Of a stretch of DNA of 64,000 bases, positions 1 through 10,470 are shown piece after piece (within the stretch, counting starts at the first letter, position 1; each line of letters opens with the position of its first letter). The translations under genes were made by a program, and so were the position numbers. The notes under the pieces were generated by a model, which saw only the letters and a program-made list of their open reading frames with translations, ran no database searches and was not told the origin of the DNA. The stretch lies in the NCBI GenBank assembly GCA_023653785.1, contig JAMKCH010010165.1, forward strand, positions 1 through 64,000. Direction: 5' to 3'. The DNA comes from Ophioderma brevispina (taxonomy: Eukaryota > Echinodermata > Ophiuroidea > Amphilepidida > Ophiodermatidae).

Positions 1-986
1 GAAACTACTCGAAATGTGTTCAATAATTACTTTTATAGTGTATATTGTATAAGTTATATCTTAGTTCAGGTTCTTCTTTAAGCTCACTCTAAGACATACA
101 TCCATTCAACATAAATATAATTCCTTTTGTTATGCTATGGTATGCCAAGATGTTCCATTCAGATTGGTATATATTTTTGTATTTCCCATTGGGATATGGG
201 AGCCTGTAACACGTCACAGGAAACGTTTGGTAGTACAGACACAAACATGGTTAATCAGAGCGAGGGGTAAGGAATAATTGTAATATCCAAGGTAAAACAA
301 TAAGTTAGCCTGAACTATATATTTACACGATAATAATACCAGTCCCTATAAGCCCAGTAATAACATGCTTCACAGCGATACAATTCAGTTTTAAGCTTAG
401 GAAAGATCTCATTTTTCAAATTCATTTTGCAACTTCTTGAAAAACAACAGAAATTTCTTTCCCACTTTTATAATAGCAAATTCATTCACTGACAATTTAA
501 TTTTATTTAATTTGCACTCATGTTTTTATATATGAACTTTATGGATTTTCATCTTTTCATAGATCATTTTGGTTTTATTTTTACAAACTCAAGAAATAAA
601 AATAATGTTGGTAAGAAGGGTGAAGTAGAAAGATGAGTACGGGGATTCCCCCCCTGCCTCTCTTCCCTCCCCTCCTTTACACAATAGCACATTAGGCCAG
701 TGATCCTTTGTGTTTAATATTTGTCCAAATGGGGGCCAGAGTCTCAGAGGTGTAGTTGGGTAACTAGAAGGTCAACCGTCCACGCCCCTATCACCTTTTC
801 TCACTAAGTATGAATTTAATAGGTGCTTGTTCTGACTTTTTGTCTATGGTGTTCTCTACTTGAATATGGGGGCCTGACACTTGTATACGCTGACCAACAT
901 TACCTGAAACATATTTGCAGTCTTGGATGCTAGATGCATAATGCATAGTGTACATGCCCTGTTCACTACTTTGGCTATATTGTTGG
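1..986. other. No gene recognised; AT-rich intergenic DNA
   Basis: I see no convincing coding frame here. Short open frames are AT-rich and lack recognisable motifs. The only compositional feature is a C-rich patch around 645-677. The stretch ends at the TTAA that begins the first family-A MITE. Confidence 0.6.
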
Positions 987-1343
987 TTAAAGACACTATC
1001 AATGATTTATCCAAAAGAATCAGAAATTTAAATTTGCAGGATAGCTTGAAAGTGAAGGACAAGACTTTAAATTTCTCATTAAGTTACTTTTCCACATGAG
1101 ATGACTGAAAAGGAAGAAAACGGCAGTGTCCAAAGATATGAATCTCCATTCAATTACGTGTTGTAGGAAGTGTCCGAACGGACACTAATGCCTAAAATAT
1201 AGATTTTGTCCTTATTAGGGTGCTTCTGGTCCTATCATTTGTAGGGTATGTTTAGATACCTATACTTGTTGCAGAAATGCTAAATTGATTTTTCGATGAT
1301 TTTTTCGATTTTCTGGATTATCAATTCACTGATATGCCTTTAA
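987..1343 (+). mobile_element. MITE family A, copy 1 (complete, TTAA-flanked)
   Basis: About 357 bp bounded by TTAA on both sides. The left end reads AGACACTATCAATGATT and the right end is its imperfect inverse (ideal TIR AAAGGCACTATCAGTGATT). Internal landmarks shared with the other copies are GGAAGAAAACGGCAGTGT, CTCCATTCAATTACGTGTTG and GCTTCTGGTCCTATCAT. It has no coding capacity, so it is a non-autonomous DNA transposon. TTAA flanks are typical of piggyBac-type insertion, but the ends do not otherwise let me name the superfamily. Other copies: 14025, 38385(-), 46072(-), 61644 and 62675. Confidence 0.8.
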
Positions 1344-1369
1344 GTATATTTTGGGCCTTTCTACGTCTT

Positions 1370-1508
1370 GAACCTCCTTTGCCAATAGCACCAGGGAAAC
1401 TTGATTTAAGGGGGTCAGTAGTCAACAAAGAAAATAATTATTTTTTTTCTTTTTTGACTACTGACGCTTAAATAAGTTTCCATGGTGCTCTTTGAGTACT
1501 GGAGGTTC
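1370..1508. repeat. Imperfect 139-bp palindrome (hairpin MITE)
   Basis: The left arm starts GAACCTCC and carries AGCACCAGGGAAACTT and GTCAGTAGTCAA. The right arm is its reverse complement with a few mismatches, ending GGAGGTTC. Arms are about 60 bp with an AT-rich centre near 1436-1446. There is no ORF. The form fits a small foldback or MITE. Confidence 0.75.
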
Positions 1509-2030
1509 AATGTTATGCCCGCAATTACTATAGTTCATTTGTTTTTCATCCCATCTCTCTAGGATAAATCGTTTTTGCGAAATCTCGCGCAGCGATGACA
1601 GATCGTCAAAATTTACTTTGGAGATATCGGCAATTTAGTCTAGAACACTGTTTTTTAGGTTTTTGTATATTTTATAACCCTGTTTTTACTCTTATTAGAA
1701 TTAGAAATTAGCCTTGCATTTTCACTAATAATTGTGAAAATTAGAGATCAAAGCCAAATTATTTTTCGAGATATAGAATTTTTAAAGCCGAAAAAGTTCA
1801 ATATCGCAGCTGGAAAAACAATGAATACATAAGAAAACGAATAAAAAATTTCGCTCGCTAAGTACATTTTCGACCAGAACTTTGGAACGGAAGCTCCGAT
1901 TGTTGTCAATAAAAGCAAAAGACAGGTATTTTTTCTTAATTTGCAAGTTTTTATTTTTAGCCCTTGCAGACACAAAAAAACCCCTTTAACCCTAATATGG
2001 CACTTTTTTTGGTCAGTATCTTGGGAAACA
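1509..2030. other. No gene recognised
   Basis: AT-rich DNA with short overlapping open frames on both strands. None has a recognisable domain. It leads into the TGACCT-bearing repeat that follows. Confidence 0.5.
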
Positions 2031-2280
2031 AGTAGATTTGGAAGCAGAAATTTCAGGAGGAATGAAACTAGAATTTCGCGGTTTTCTCCGTCTTTCACGC
2101 TCGCTATATTCAAGAATCTCAATCTGTGGGTCGCTCCATGACCTTGGTGCATCTATGACACAAGGTTGGTTTGCCATTGAACTTTTCATTTTTAGCCTAT
2201 TTTTCAACTTGACCCTTACAAGACATTTGACCTAGCAATGACCTTTGACCTCATCAACATATGAGGATCCCTCAAATATT
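2031..2280 (+). repeat. TGACCT-rich interspersed repeat, copy 1
   Basis: The pattern is GAATTTCGCGGTTTTC, then ATATTCAAGAATCTCAATCTG, then runs of TGACCT, ending with a TGACCTCATCAACA-type segment and a GAGGATCC motif. A perfect TGACCTTTGACCT lies at 2239-2251; its reverse complement is the DR1 nuclear-receptor consensus. The same module order recurs at 4911-5355 and in the 8.7-9.7 kb repeats. No ORF is preserved. Confidence 0.65.
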
Positions 2281-2810
2281 TTTATTAAATAACAGAAAAA
2301 AAAAAAAAAAAAAAAAGGGGGAAATTTTACTTTTTTTAAAAAAAAACAGGTTGAGAAAAAAATAATACGAAACAAATGAATATCATTACATTGCACAAAT
2401 TGGCAGAGGTTTTGAAAGTTCATATAATTTAAACCATTCATAAGAACATTTCAAGTGACAGCCCATACATGCATAATTATTTTACAATTAATTGTCTTAT
2501 GATTAAATATCTGTTTGAAAAAATTATACCATGTGCAAAGTAAATGTGAGAATATAGAAATTAAATTGCGTTTAAGCAAAAACATGTTTAAATATTCTGA
2601 AACCATTGCTTGCTAAACAATTTTAAACACCATAACATCGTGTTATAAAGACCTACTTGAGTGCATAAAATGTCCTATGTGTGTTAACGGTGTGCACAAA
2701 GTGCATCATGATTTCTCGGGTGCTACACAACTGGCGGATGATATGCGCCATTGCTTTTCATTGGAGAAGCAATGAGCCATGCCCTTGTTTAAACACACAT
2801 CAAAATCTAT
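2281..2810. other. Low-complexity A-rich tract and unassigned DNA
   Basis: An A-rich and G/T homopolymeric tract spans about 2296-2350. The remainder is AT-rich with no supported gene. Confidence 0.55.
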
Positions 2811-3140
2811 AGCGAATCCCGGTGGGGTGGGGGGATAATCCCCCCAATATTTTGATGAGGGGGGATGTCAATACGATCATCCCCCAATGTTTGATGCCTG
2901 TTCATGTGTTTTTTCACCAAAATAACCTCATCTCTTTTACAATAGTGTAAAATGGCAAATTTCAGCGCTCTTCGCGCGCATTTTGTTCTAATTCAATTAC
3001 ATTTACGATATTAGCTTCTAAATGGCAAAATTCTTAACGCGCTTCGCGCTCACATGTGCTAGTTCACGCATCTTTTCATCAAACCCTGTTCATTCATAAA
3101 TTTTCATCAACCCCATCCCCTCCACATGTCAAAAGAAATT
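2811..3140. repeat. G/C-tract MITE-like repeat (CCCGGTGGGGTGGGGGG type)
   Basis: It opens with a G-run (about 2819-2834) mirrored by C-runs. An internal pair of related segments carries CTTCGCGCGC and CGCTTCGCGCTC, about 90 bp apart. It looks like a degenerate interspersed repeat. The ends were not resolved. Confidence 0.4.
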
Positions 3141-4107
3141 TACGCCACTGATAAAATCACTCTTAAACTATCTGCATACCAGTTTAAATTTTCATGCATT
3201 ATGGCGAGTTGAAATTGCATTTCACTTTAACTTCTTTCTTGAAATTGTGTTTAATTAGCTAAGCGTTGTTCATTTAGCTTAAAATTGGACGAACAACCCC
3301 TTTTGGAATATGGCCTTATAATGTTCACAGAATTTGCATATTTTTTGGATGCAGATTCCCTCCTTAGAGAGACATTCATAATTGGTGGGAAGTTAGAAAG
3401 GCACCCTCACTCATACAACAGGTGAGATTTTTTGCATACGATTGCAAATCCCCTAATTTACAAACAATTGAAAGAACGAAGCAATATTTATTATGAATCT
3501 AAGCAATTTTTTCGTTTTAATTGTTTAAGATGAGACATTAAAGGTCCATTGCCCGATCTGCTATTAGCCTCGTCCCCAGGAACCCCAGATTTTATCGGAA
3601 GTGGTAACATATGGTATCTGAAGAAAGCTCTATTTTTCTCATTTACCCTGTTAAATCTTAGGCTAATAAGGTTTGGTTTTGGATTTATATGAAATGTTAC
3701 TCCCTTTTGGTTGCCCAAATAATTAGTTTTACACAGTATTCTATGGGGCTAACAAATGACGTTTTCAGCTCTCACATCAGACCGATTGAAATTTGCTGTA
3801 AAACTTTCGATATGGGGTATTCCGTCAATATCTTCATTCAAGATCAAACTTTATGTAATGCAATGTGGCCATCCCCCTTTAAATTAACAAAAAAACAAAA
3901 AAACCGAAAATTAAAAAAAAATGGAATGTTGTAATCAATTGGAAATTTCAATGTAGATATGTTTTTATACTAAGTATAACTTAAGGCAAAACATAGAGGT
4001 TATATCACTACCGAATCACTCTTAGTACTGTTAAGGGAAATTTCCGGTACAGATTATTTTTGGCGATTTTAACACAGTTTTGCCAATGCATGAGAATTTA
4101 ATTTAGA
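3141..4107. other. No gene recognised
   Basis: About 1 kb of AT-rich DNA. Open frames at 3491-3718 and 3689-3934 are short, mutually overlapping and without known motifs. Nothing else stands out. Confidence 0.5.
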
Positions 4108-4280
4108 GAATAAGGTTATTTTGGGACCGGAACTCTCTTTACGACGAATTGAACCAAGGCGATACCATTATTTTAAGTGGAATACAAGCCGGAGCCGAGT
4201 TCTTCCACGCAAAAATAATGGTGTCGTCTGGTTCAATTCGTCGTAAGGAGTACCGGTTTTTCCCAAATCATACCTTTATT
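4108..4280. repeat. Long hairpin element (arms about 47-70 bp)
   Basis: The core left arm at 4134-4181 contains TTACGACGAATTGAACCA. The core right arm at 4204-4250 is its inverse with few mismatches. The loop is about 22 bp. Weaker complementarity continues outward through ACCGG/CCGGT and AATAAGGT/ACCTTTATT to roughly 4108 and 4280. A related GACGAATTGAACC motif recurs alone near 4538, suggesting a dispersed family. Confidence 0.75.
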
Positions 4281-4910
4281 TTCATTCTTAAACAGCTTTA
4301 TCATTTAAGGTCATCTTTACCCAATTTCTCGATGCTTTATGGCTTAATACAACACGAAAGAAATGCCACCACCCAGTGACAACAATCGACAACCCGTTAA
4401 ACGCAACGATCATACGCAATGAGACGCAACGTTGGCAGGCACGAGTGCTGAACGTAGCAAAACACTTTATGACGCGAGCGCTTCAACCTAAAAAGAACGT
4501 CAATACGAAGTGATTGTACTACCTGGGTATCAATCATGACGAATTGAACCGGGGCATCAGCGAATGAATTTCCTTACATTTTCACAGCGGTTTAAGAATT
4601 CACGGTTATGACATCAAGCAATACAAAACATTGAAAAAGTTATTTGCGCGAGTTTATGTTCGCGTTTTTTATGTTCACTTGCAAAATTCGCGAAATATAA
4701 AAACCTCACGAAAATTTCACTTTAACAGTATCTCCAATCTGGACCACGGTTTCTCTAAGTACTGTAATAAAATTGTTCTATTATCTTTCAATAATTATAC
4801 AGATATATTTTAGTGGACAATGTAAGAACATTCCACATAGTACTTCAAAGGATAATACAATTAGCAACACGGAACTACATTGCTTATTAACCCCATAAGT
4901 TTAGAACACT
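4281..4910. other. No gene recognised
   Basis: Unassigned DNA with short frames only. It holds an isolated GACGAATTGAACC motif near 4538 shared with the preceding hairpin. Confidence 0.5.
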
Positions 4911-5355
4911 CGAACAAAAGGTGGTGAAAGATTTGTGTGTAAGGTGTTGATTTAAATCTACTTGCTGCGAACGAAGTTTGCCAAGAATATATGAACAGAA
5001 TTTCACGGTTCTCGGGGCTTTTGCACTCACGATGCTCTAATTCAAGAATATATCTGTAGGTCACCAGCTATCGTACAACTTGACCTCACATGACCTTTGA
5101 CTGGCACATGCACCTTTGTCATCATAAACCAATGAGGGATCCCATGTGCCCCGTGACTCAAGTTTAAAAACTTCAATGGAAGGTCAATTTTACATTATTA
5201 GCATATTTTGAAACTTTGATTCATCATGCCCTTTGACCCTGCCCTTCGTGACCTTTGACCTCATTCACATGACCGTAAGTGAATTCAACATTAACTAAGA
5301 ATTTGGCATCTTGGCTTTCACGCTAACATATTCAAAGATATCTGTGGGCCGCCAA
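4911..5355 (+). repeat. TGACCT-rich interspersed repeat, copy 2
   Basis: Same modules as at 2031: GAATTTCACGGTTCTC, TTCAAGAATATATCTGTAGG, then clustered TGACCT motifs, with a second TATTCAAAGATATCTGTGGG near 5327. A perfect TGACCTTTGACCT lies at 5249-5261 and a near-perfect one at about 5089. Includes the GAGGGATCCCATGTG-type segment near 5130. Confidence 0.65.
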
Positions 5356-6426
5356 TCAGAACAAAATGATGCACTGATGGTTAATAATATGCTGTTCACC
5401 GTAACATTTGCATAGGACACAACCTACATACCAAGTGTCATCAAAGCCTGACTTGTTATTCGAGGTCAAGTGTTCCCCTTTCTTGGCAAAATGTGGGGAC
5501 ATACATAAATACATCACACGAATTGCACATAGATCAACAGTGTACGTACCAAACACCAAAGGTGGTCATACATTCATCGACAGACATCTGCAGATGCTAG
5601 CCTTCGAACAGCTTTTACGCAAGCGTCTTGGTTAAATGCACCTGGCGCGCAAAGAAAAAAAAAACGTGTTCGAAAGACCAGCGTCGGCAGACGTCTGCCG
5701 GATGAAGTATGAAAACCACCATTAGGTGCCTCACAGCTATGCTGGCGGCCCCCCCACAAACACGGGGTAAACTTTTCTGCTAACCTTCACCTTTTATGTT
5801 TCTTTTGAATTGTTACTTTACTTTCTGCTTCAGAATTGGAGCATTCACTTCTATTTCCTGCTGGGCCAAGTGGTAGCCCAACTCAGCGGTCATCATTCTC
5901 ATTCCATACATTCCAACAGAAACCTCAGTAGATCAGTAGATCCTTCGGCACCTACTTTTCCATCAGCAACCATCATGCAGCATCACCAAGACCAACCTTC
6001 GCCTCCAATCATCACCACCTCCACACACCTCCTCCTCCTCCCCCCTCCGTCTCATCTTGTTTTTGAAATTGTCGCGAACCTGTGCAGCTGCAAACCCTAA
6101 CTACTCCAGCTGCCACACCAGGCAGCTGCTAGGGTACTTCCTGCTAGGCCAGCATGGGACACCGATGCTTTGGCAGACGGCTACAGCGCTCCCTGCAGCT
6201 ACGCCACCTCCGAGACGCTATTGCAGAAGAAGACATCATTTCCAGCCGCAATTTGAACTGCAGCAATTCCCAGATGTGAATTCCCAATGGCTGGGAGAAT
6301 GACAAATGGTTCAGCCAGCCAGCTCGTCAACTCCTCCCCAAGCCAGAGATAGCACTCCTATGCAATGTTGCGCCACAAACGCCTAGGAAATTAACACCAA
6401 ACAAGAACTGTTAACAAAATTAGCAG
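5356..6426. other. Unassigned, more GC-balanced DNA; no identified gene
   Basis: The base composition is less AT-rich than its surroundings from about 5860 to 6380, with proline/serine- and glutamine-type codon runs in several frames. Open frames at 5810-6100 and 6057-6302 overlap and carry no motif I recognise. It could be exon or UTR remnant of a host gene or a decayed repeat; sequence alone does not decide. Confidence 0.35.
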
Positions 6427-6620
6427 ACGATCTAGGGAGGCGATGGAAAGGGAGAAAAAGAGTGGGAATGGAAAGGGCAAGAGAAGTTAGGCTGGGACAG
6501 AGAGAGCGAGAGAATAAGAAAAAACAAAGAGATACTAGGGGAAAGAGAAGCACATGAGGGAGAATGGAAGGGAAGGCATGAGAGAGTTGAATACAGGGAG
6601 ATTGAAGATTGAAGATTACG
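6427..6620 (+). repeat. Purine-rich (GA-rich) low-complexity tract
   Basis: Nearly continuous AGGGAGAAAAAGAG-like purine sequence on the plus strand. The serine/leucine-rich minus-strand frames across it are composition artefacts. Confidence 0.6.
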
Positions 6621-6717
6621 ATCCAAGACATTTAGGATCCCAGCCACGCCTACTTGAGAGAATCTATGCTTGCAAAGATGGAACCCAATTTGCTTAGATT
6701 CCAAAGATATTGTGTGG

Positions 6718-6747
6718 GAGCACACACGCACACACACACACCACACA
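6718..6747 (+). repeat. (CA)n microsatellite, interrupted
   Basis: Short run of CA/CG dinucleotides beginning GCACACACGCACACACA. The tyrosine/histidine/threonine-rich frames over it are not genes. Confidence 0.75.
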
Positions 6748-6982
6748 GATTCTAGAGTTTTGATTACACCATTCGCCAACAAAATTGTGTGGGGGGAACC
6801 AAAAATCACTTATCCAAACAAAAATTCTCAAATGTTCTTCAACCAATCAAAGTAAAATTCAATAAATTTGCATTTTATAAGAAAATGTCTGTGGTCCTTT
6901 AGGTTCGAGCAATTAATGCATTCGAGTGAATGCATGAGTCCTCTGATGGAAGGTGGGGACATAACGCATTTCTCTGTACATT

Positions 6983-7527
6983 TTAACAATCCATTTTGAC
7001 CATATTAGGGGAAACATGCCCTGCTGACCCCATGCTCCACACCACTGTTTGGATTAGCTCATGGGGGAAATACACAGATACAAATTGCCAGAAATGATAC
7101 ACAGTAGCCATGTAAATACTGAACTGTATCACGCTCTTCTCTTCTGGCTTCTGTCCTTCTTCTCGCCTTAGATTTGGTTCGCTCGTGAGGACGTCTCGCC
7201 ATTCCTCCCATCTATGCCAGCCACCGCATTCCCGCAGGTAAAAGTTGTTGCTAACTTCCTGAAATAACATTATGGAAGTCACCTCCCTCTGAACAAAGAG
7301 GACATTTAATGGGTGATGTTCGTGGTCGGGTTTGGCAAAACAATCAGGCAAATCTGTGTTGTATTGTAAGCAGTAACTGTGACCACAAGGAAGTACTTTG
7401 GGATCTTTGAAGAGATTTCTTGGAGGCAAATGGAGCATTCTGGTCCTCTTGTCAAGGTGGGTATTTTCTGGGTCCATGTTGTTGGAATTCCTAGATTTTC
7501 GTCTGAAAAAATAATGAATGTGTACAA
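6983..7527 (-). pseudogene. Frameshifted RING-finger (TRIM-type) exon
   Basis: The minus strand reads, from high to low coordinates, ECSICLQE (Cys codons within 7426-7437), then PKVLPCGHSYC (7370-7405), then CPLC (7293-7304). That order is a C3HC4 RING: CxxC, CxHxxC, CxxC. Further down a SNNFYLRE segment resembles what follows the RING in TRIM proteins. RING domains recruit E2 enzymes for ubiquitin ligation. The frame changes between ECSIC and PKVLPC (near 7405) and again before CPLC, so no single ORF carries the domain. No B-box, coiled coil, NHL or SPRY follows. Best read as a decayed exon or pseudogene fragment; sequencing errors at two sites could also explain it. Confidence 0.7.
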
Positions 7528-7704
7528 AAGAAAATACTATAATGCTGATCAGTCACATTTTATTTTCCAGCTCATGAAACATGCAGAATCATGGTGTATG
7601 CAAAAATGAAAACAAATTTTAAGCAGTGAGTTCATAAAATGCATACAAATAAGTCAATTTCTGAAGATATGAGGGTTCGCCAAGAGAGAGGACTTCTCAG
7701 CCAG

Positions 7705-8160
7705 GGCGGGTGTGTTAAGGGGCGGGGAATGGCATAAGAGATGAAGAGTGGCAGTGGTACAAGGGGTGGGAAGTGGCAGTGGAAGGAATGGGAATGGCAA
7801 TGAAGGAGGTAGGGAGAGGCAGAAGAAGGGTTGAAGATGATGTAGAAAAGGTGTGAAAGGGTGTGGCAGTAGTAGAAGTGATGGGGAGTGGCAGTGGTAG
7901 AAGGGATATGGTGTGGAAGCGGTAGAAGGCGTAGGGAGTGGCAGTGGTAGAAGGCGTAGGGAGTGGCAGATAAGGGGCAAGGGGTGACAGTTGCATAAGG
8001 GGTGGGGAGTGGCAGTGGCAGAAGAGGTGGGGAGTGGGAGTGGTAGGAGTGGAAATGGTAGGAGTGGCTGTGGTAGATGGAATGGGGAGCAACAGTGGTA
8101 GGAGGAGGAGTGGCACTAGGAGTGGCAGTGGTCAAAAGAGTAGGAGTTGCATTGGCAACA
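7705..8160 (+). repeat. Minisatellite, about 24-25 bp period
   Basis: Variant units of the form GGGAGTGGCAGTGGTAGAAG repeat with local insertions. Two adjacent units near 7919-7970 are almost identical at a 25-bp spacing. Long minus-strand frames rich in His/Pro/Leu/Ser arise only because the array is stop-poor. Confidence 0.85.
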
Positions 8161-8654
8161 AAACAAGTTAAAATTCCGGTCTTACCTTGGTGTAAGATAT
8201 TCATGAGTTAAGACTAGAGTAAAGACTCTTTTACGGAATAAAGCTGTACAATCCTTGTAATCCTTTGATCCTCTTATAGAAGATTTCATGCTAGGTTAAT
8301 TTCATGAGGTCTTACATAGAGGATGAACCAAAATTCCTAAGCAAGAGGTAAATCAAGAGTTACTGACTTTTTGCATCTCTTGTTATTTCATGGTCTAAAT
8401 ATAAGTTGATAATAAGTTGACACATAATTTGGGTTGAGTATCCATTATCCCATTCCCAAGAGATATTATTCTATATTTTTCTACAGAATTTATTGGGATT
8501 TGATAGCATAAATGACAGTTACACTCTGGTGATAAATCTAGTTCTAGGTCAACTTTCTCTGAAGTTGACCTGAAAGGGAAATGTGTTACAATAGGAAAAA
8601 GTAAGAGAATGACTTTAATATAATTAGCGTCATAGAAGGAGATTTTTTATGCAC
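8161..8654. other. No gene recognised; one small inverted repeat
   Basis: AT-rich DNA. At 8551-8576 AGGTCAACTT and AAGTTGACCT form a 10-bp-arm inverted repeat. No coding support. Confidence 0.5.
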
Positions 8655-9101
8655 ATTTCTCTCAAATTGTGCTGGATCGGTTGTAGACTATCTACCGAGA
8701 ACGTTTCTAAGATTTATTGGACAAAAGTACAAAAGAAAACCGCAAACTTTGTTTTGAACTTGCCTGGTGTCATCACAATTTTCCCATTTTTGTCCATCGA
8801 ATGTAACATTTGTCAGAAAAAACAGTATTTTTTTTAAAAAATACATTGGTCCTCGGACCGCTTGTGTCGCCTGTCGTCGGGGTTAGTGAATGATAGGCCT
8901 AACATGACCTTTGACCGTGATATGTGACCTTGGACCTCATCAACAAATTAGGGATCCCATGTTGCACCTATGATTCAAGTTTGGTTCCAATTGAACTTCA
9001 ATTTTTCAAATGAGCCCAATTTTACATTTTCAGCCTATTTTACAACTTGACCTCACATGACCTTTGACCTTGGCATGTGACCTTGACCTTGATAATGAGG
9101 C
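8655..9101 (+). repeat. TGACCT-bearing repeat, duplicated segment, first copy
   Basis: Begins near GTGCTGGATCGGTTGTAGAC and runs through CTACCGAGAACGTTTC, TTGGACAAAAGTACAAAAG, GTGTCGCCTGTCGTCGGGG and several TGACCT motifs, with a perfect TGACCTTTGACCT at 9058-9070. It is nearly identical to the segment starting at 9187 but stops about 410 bp in, where the 66-bp direct repeat begins. Two short near-identical frames (8649-8837 and 9077-9328) reflect the duplication, not a gene. Confidence 0.8.
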
Positions 9102-9167
9102 AAACTAATGAGGCAAAAAATTTTGCTCCATCCATACTCAAAGGAAATTTTGTTGACATCCAACTTT
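9102..9167 (+). repeat. 66-bp direct repeat, left copy
   Basis: Starts AAACTAATGAGGC and ends CATCCAACTTT. It is followed at once by a run of T. By eye it is base-for-base identical to 10144-10209. Confidence 0.85.
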
Positions 9168-10143
9168 TTTTTTTTTTTTTTTTTTCTACCGAGAACGTTT
9201 CTAAGATTTATTGGACAAAAGTACAAAAGAAAACCGCAAACTTTGTTTTGAACTTGCCTGGTGTCATCACAATTTTCCCATTTTTGTCCATCAAATGTAA
9301 CATTTGTCAGAAAAAACAGTATTTTTAAAAAAAATACATTGGTCCTTGGACCGCTTGTGTCGCCTGTCGTCGGGGTTAGTGAATGATAGGCCTAACATGA
9401 CCTTTGACCGTGATATGTGACCTTGGACCTCATCAACAAATTAGGGATCCCATGTTGCACCTATGATTCAAGTTTGGTTCCAATTGAACTTCAATTTTTC
9501 AAATGAGCTCAATTTTACATTTTCAGCCTATTTTACAACTTGACCTCACATGACCTTTGACCTTGGCATGTGACCTTTGACCTCATCAACAAATGAGGGG
9601 ATCCCATGTTGCACCTGCGACCCAAGTTTGGTTTAAATCCATCAAAGTATGAGGATATTACAGGCAAATGTTGACCCTTTTTCACAACAGACATCAACAA
9701 CAGACATCAACTACAGTGGACAAAGTGATCCCTATGTGTCTTCCTGCCTTAGGGCAGGCGACACAAAAATTATATGAAAACAGGATAGTTTGGAAATGGG
9801 CTTGATATGAAATCCTAGTTCTCACAAAAGGTAGGTCAAAAATCATTTGTTGCTAATATTACATTTGATGGATATATTGTGTCCATCAAGATATATGACA
9901 TTTGCTATCAGGAAAAGGGGATTTTAGACTGACAATTAAATTTCTTTCACCAAATGTACTTTTTGGAGTGTGTCTCGCCACAAAACTTTCCAATTAAAAC
10001 AGTCAAAATGCCCCAAAATTACATTTGATACTTGAAATTGTACATTTTATGTAAAATTGGGAAGATTTGGACCCCTCTATCGTGAAACCTGCCATATTGC
10101 AACTTTGCAAGTTATTATTGCAGGCTTTTGTCATTTTCAGAGA
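9168..10143 (+). repeat. Second copy of the TGACCT-bearing repeat with leading oligo-T
   Basis: It opens with an oligo-T run to about 9185, then repeats 8692 onward with a few substitutions, and continues past the point where the first copy stops. Perfect TGACCTTTGACCT sites lie at 9551-9563 and 9571-9583. GTGTCGCCTG (about 9354) and CAGGCGACAC (about 9755) form an inverted pair about 410 bp apart, which could mark an internal element. The block is enclosed by the identical 66-bp repeats. The oligo-T at one end would suit a minus-strand retroposed copy; a tandem duplication with deletion is equally possible. Confidence 0.7.
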
Positions 10144-10209
10144 AAACTAATGAGGCAAAAAATTTTGCTCCATCCATACTCAAAGGAAATTTTGTTGACA
10201 TCCAACTTT
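10144..10209 (+). repeat. 66-bp direct repeat, right copy
   Basis: Identical to 9102-9167 and encloses the second repeat copy. Much longer than normal LINE or SINE target duplications. Confidence 0.85.
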
Positions 10210-10254
10210 CTATGGTAGTGTGTGGTATGTACCCTTGTTAGTATGAAGTATACA

Positions 10255-10470
10255 TATGTACCTGATGTACCGGGGGAGTGGGTTAGCATTTTCCTCGCTT
10301 TACAACACTGAGGTCCCGGGTTCGATCCCCGGGTCGGGCCAGTAGCTTTTCGGATACCCCAGGTTCCTCCCGCTTCTAAAACTGGGCTTAATTCAGTATT
10401 CTGCCACCACATCTTTCAACATGCAGTTTATTCCATTGAGGCTGCCAACATACTGTGATGGCACAATATA
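10255..10470 (+). mobile_element. tRNA-derived SINE
   Basis: A tRNA-like head is visible at about 10267-10340: GGGGGAGTGGGTTAGC resembles an A box and GGTTCGATCCCCGG is a good RNA polymerase III B box. The predicted stems are poor and there is no proper acceptor stem, so it is not a working tRNA. The body continues with CCAGGTTCCTCCCGC and AGTATTCTGCCACCACAT, the last part recurring at about 10748 and 13915. Confidence 0.7.

Noticed and set aside
5810..6302. Host gene in the GC-balanced stretch
   Set aside because: Two overlapping frames with low-complexity Pro/Ser/His runs and no recognised domain; evidence too weak.
7632..8204. 190-codon and overlapping minus-strand frames
   Set aside because: They lie over the 24-25-bp minisatellite in several frames at once; their His/Pro/Leu content comes from the repeat.
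10267..10340. tRNA gene at the GGTTCGATCCCC box
   Set aside because: The B box is good, but acceptor and anticodon stems do not form and the body continues into repeated SINE sequence.
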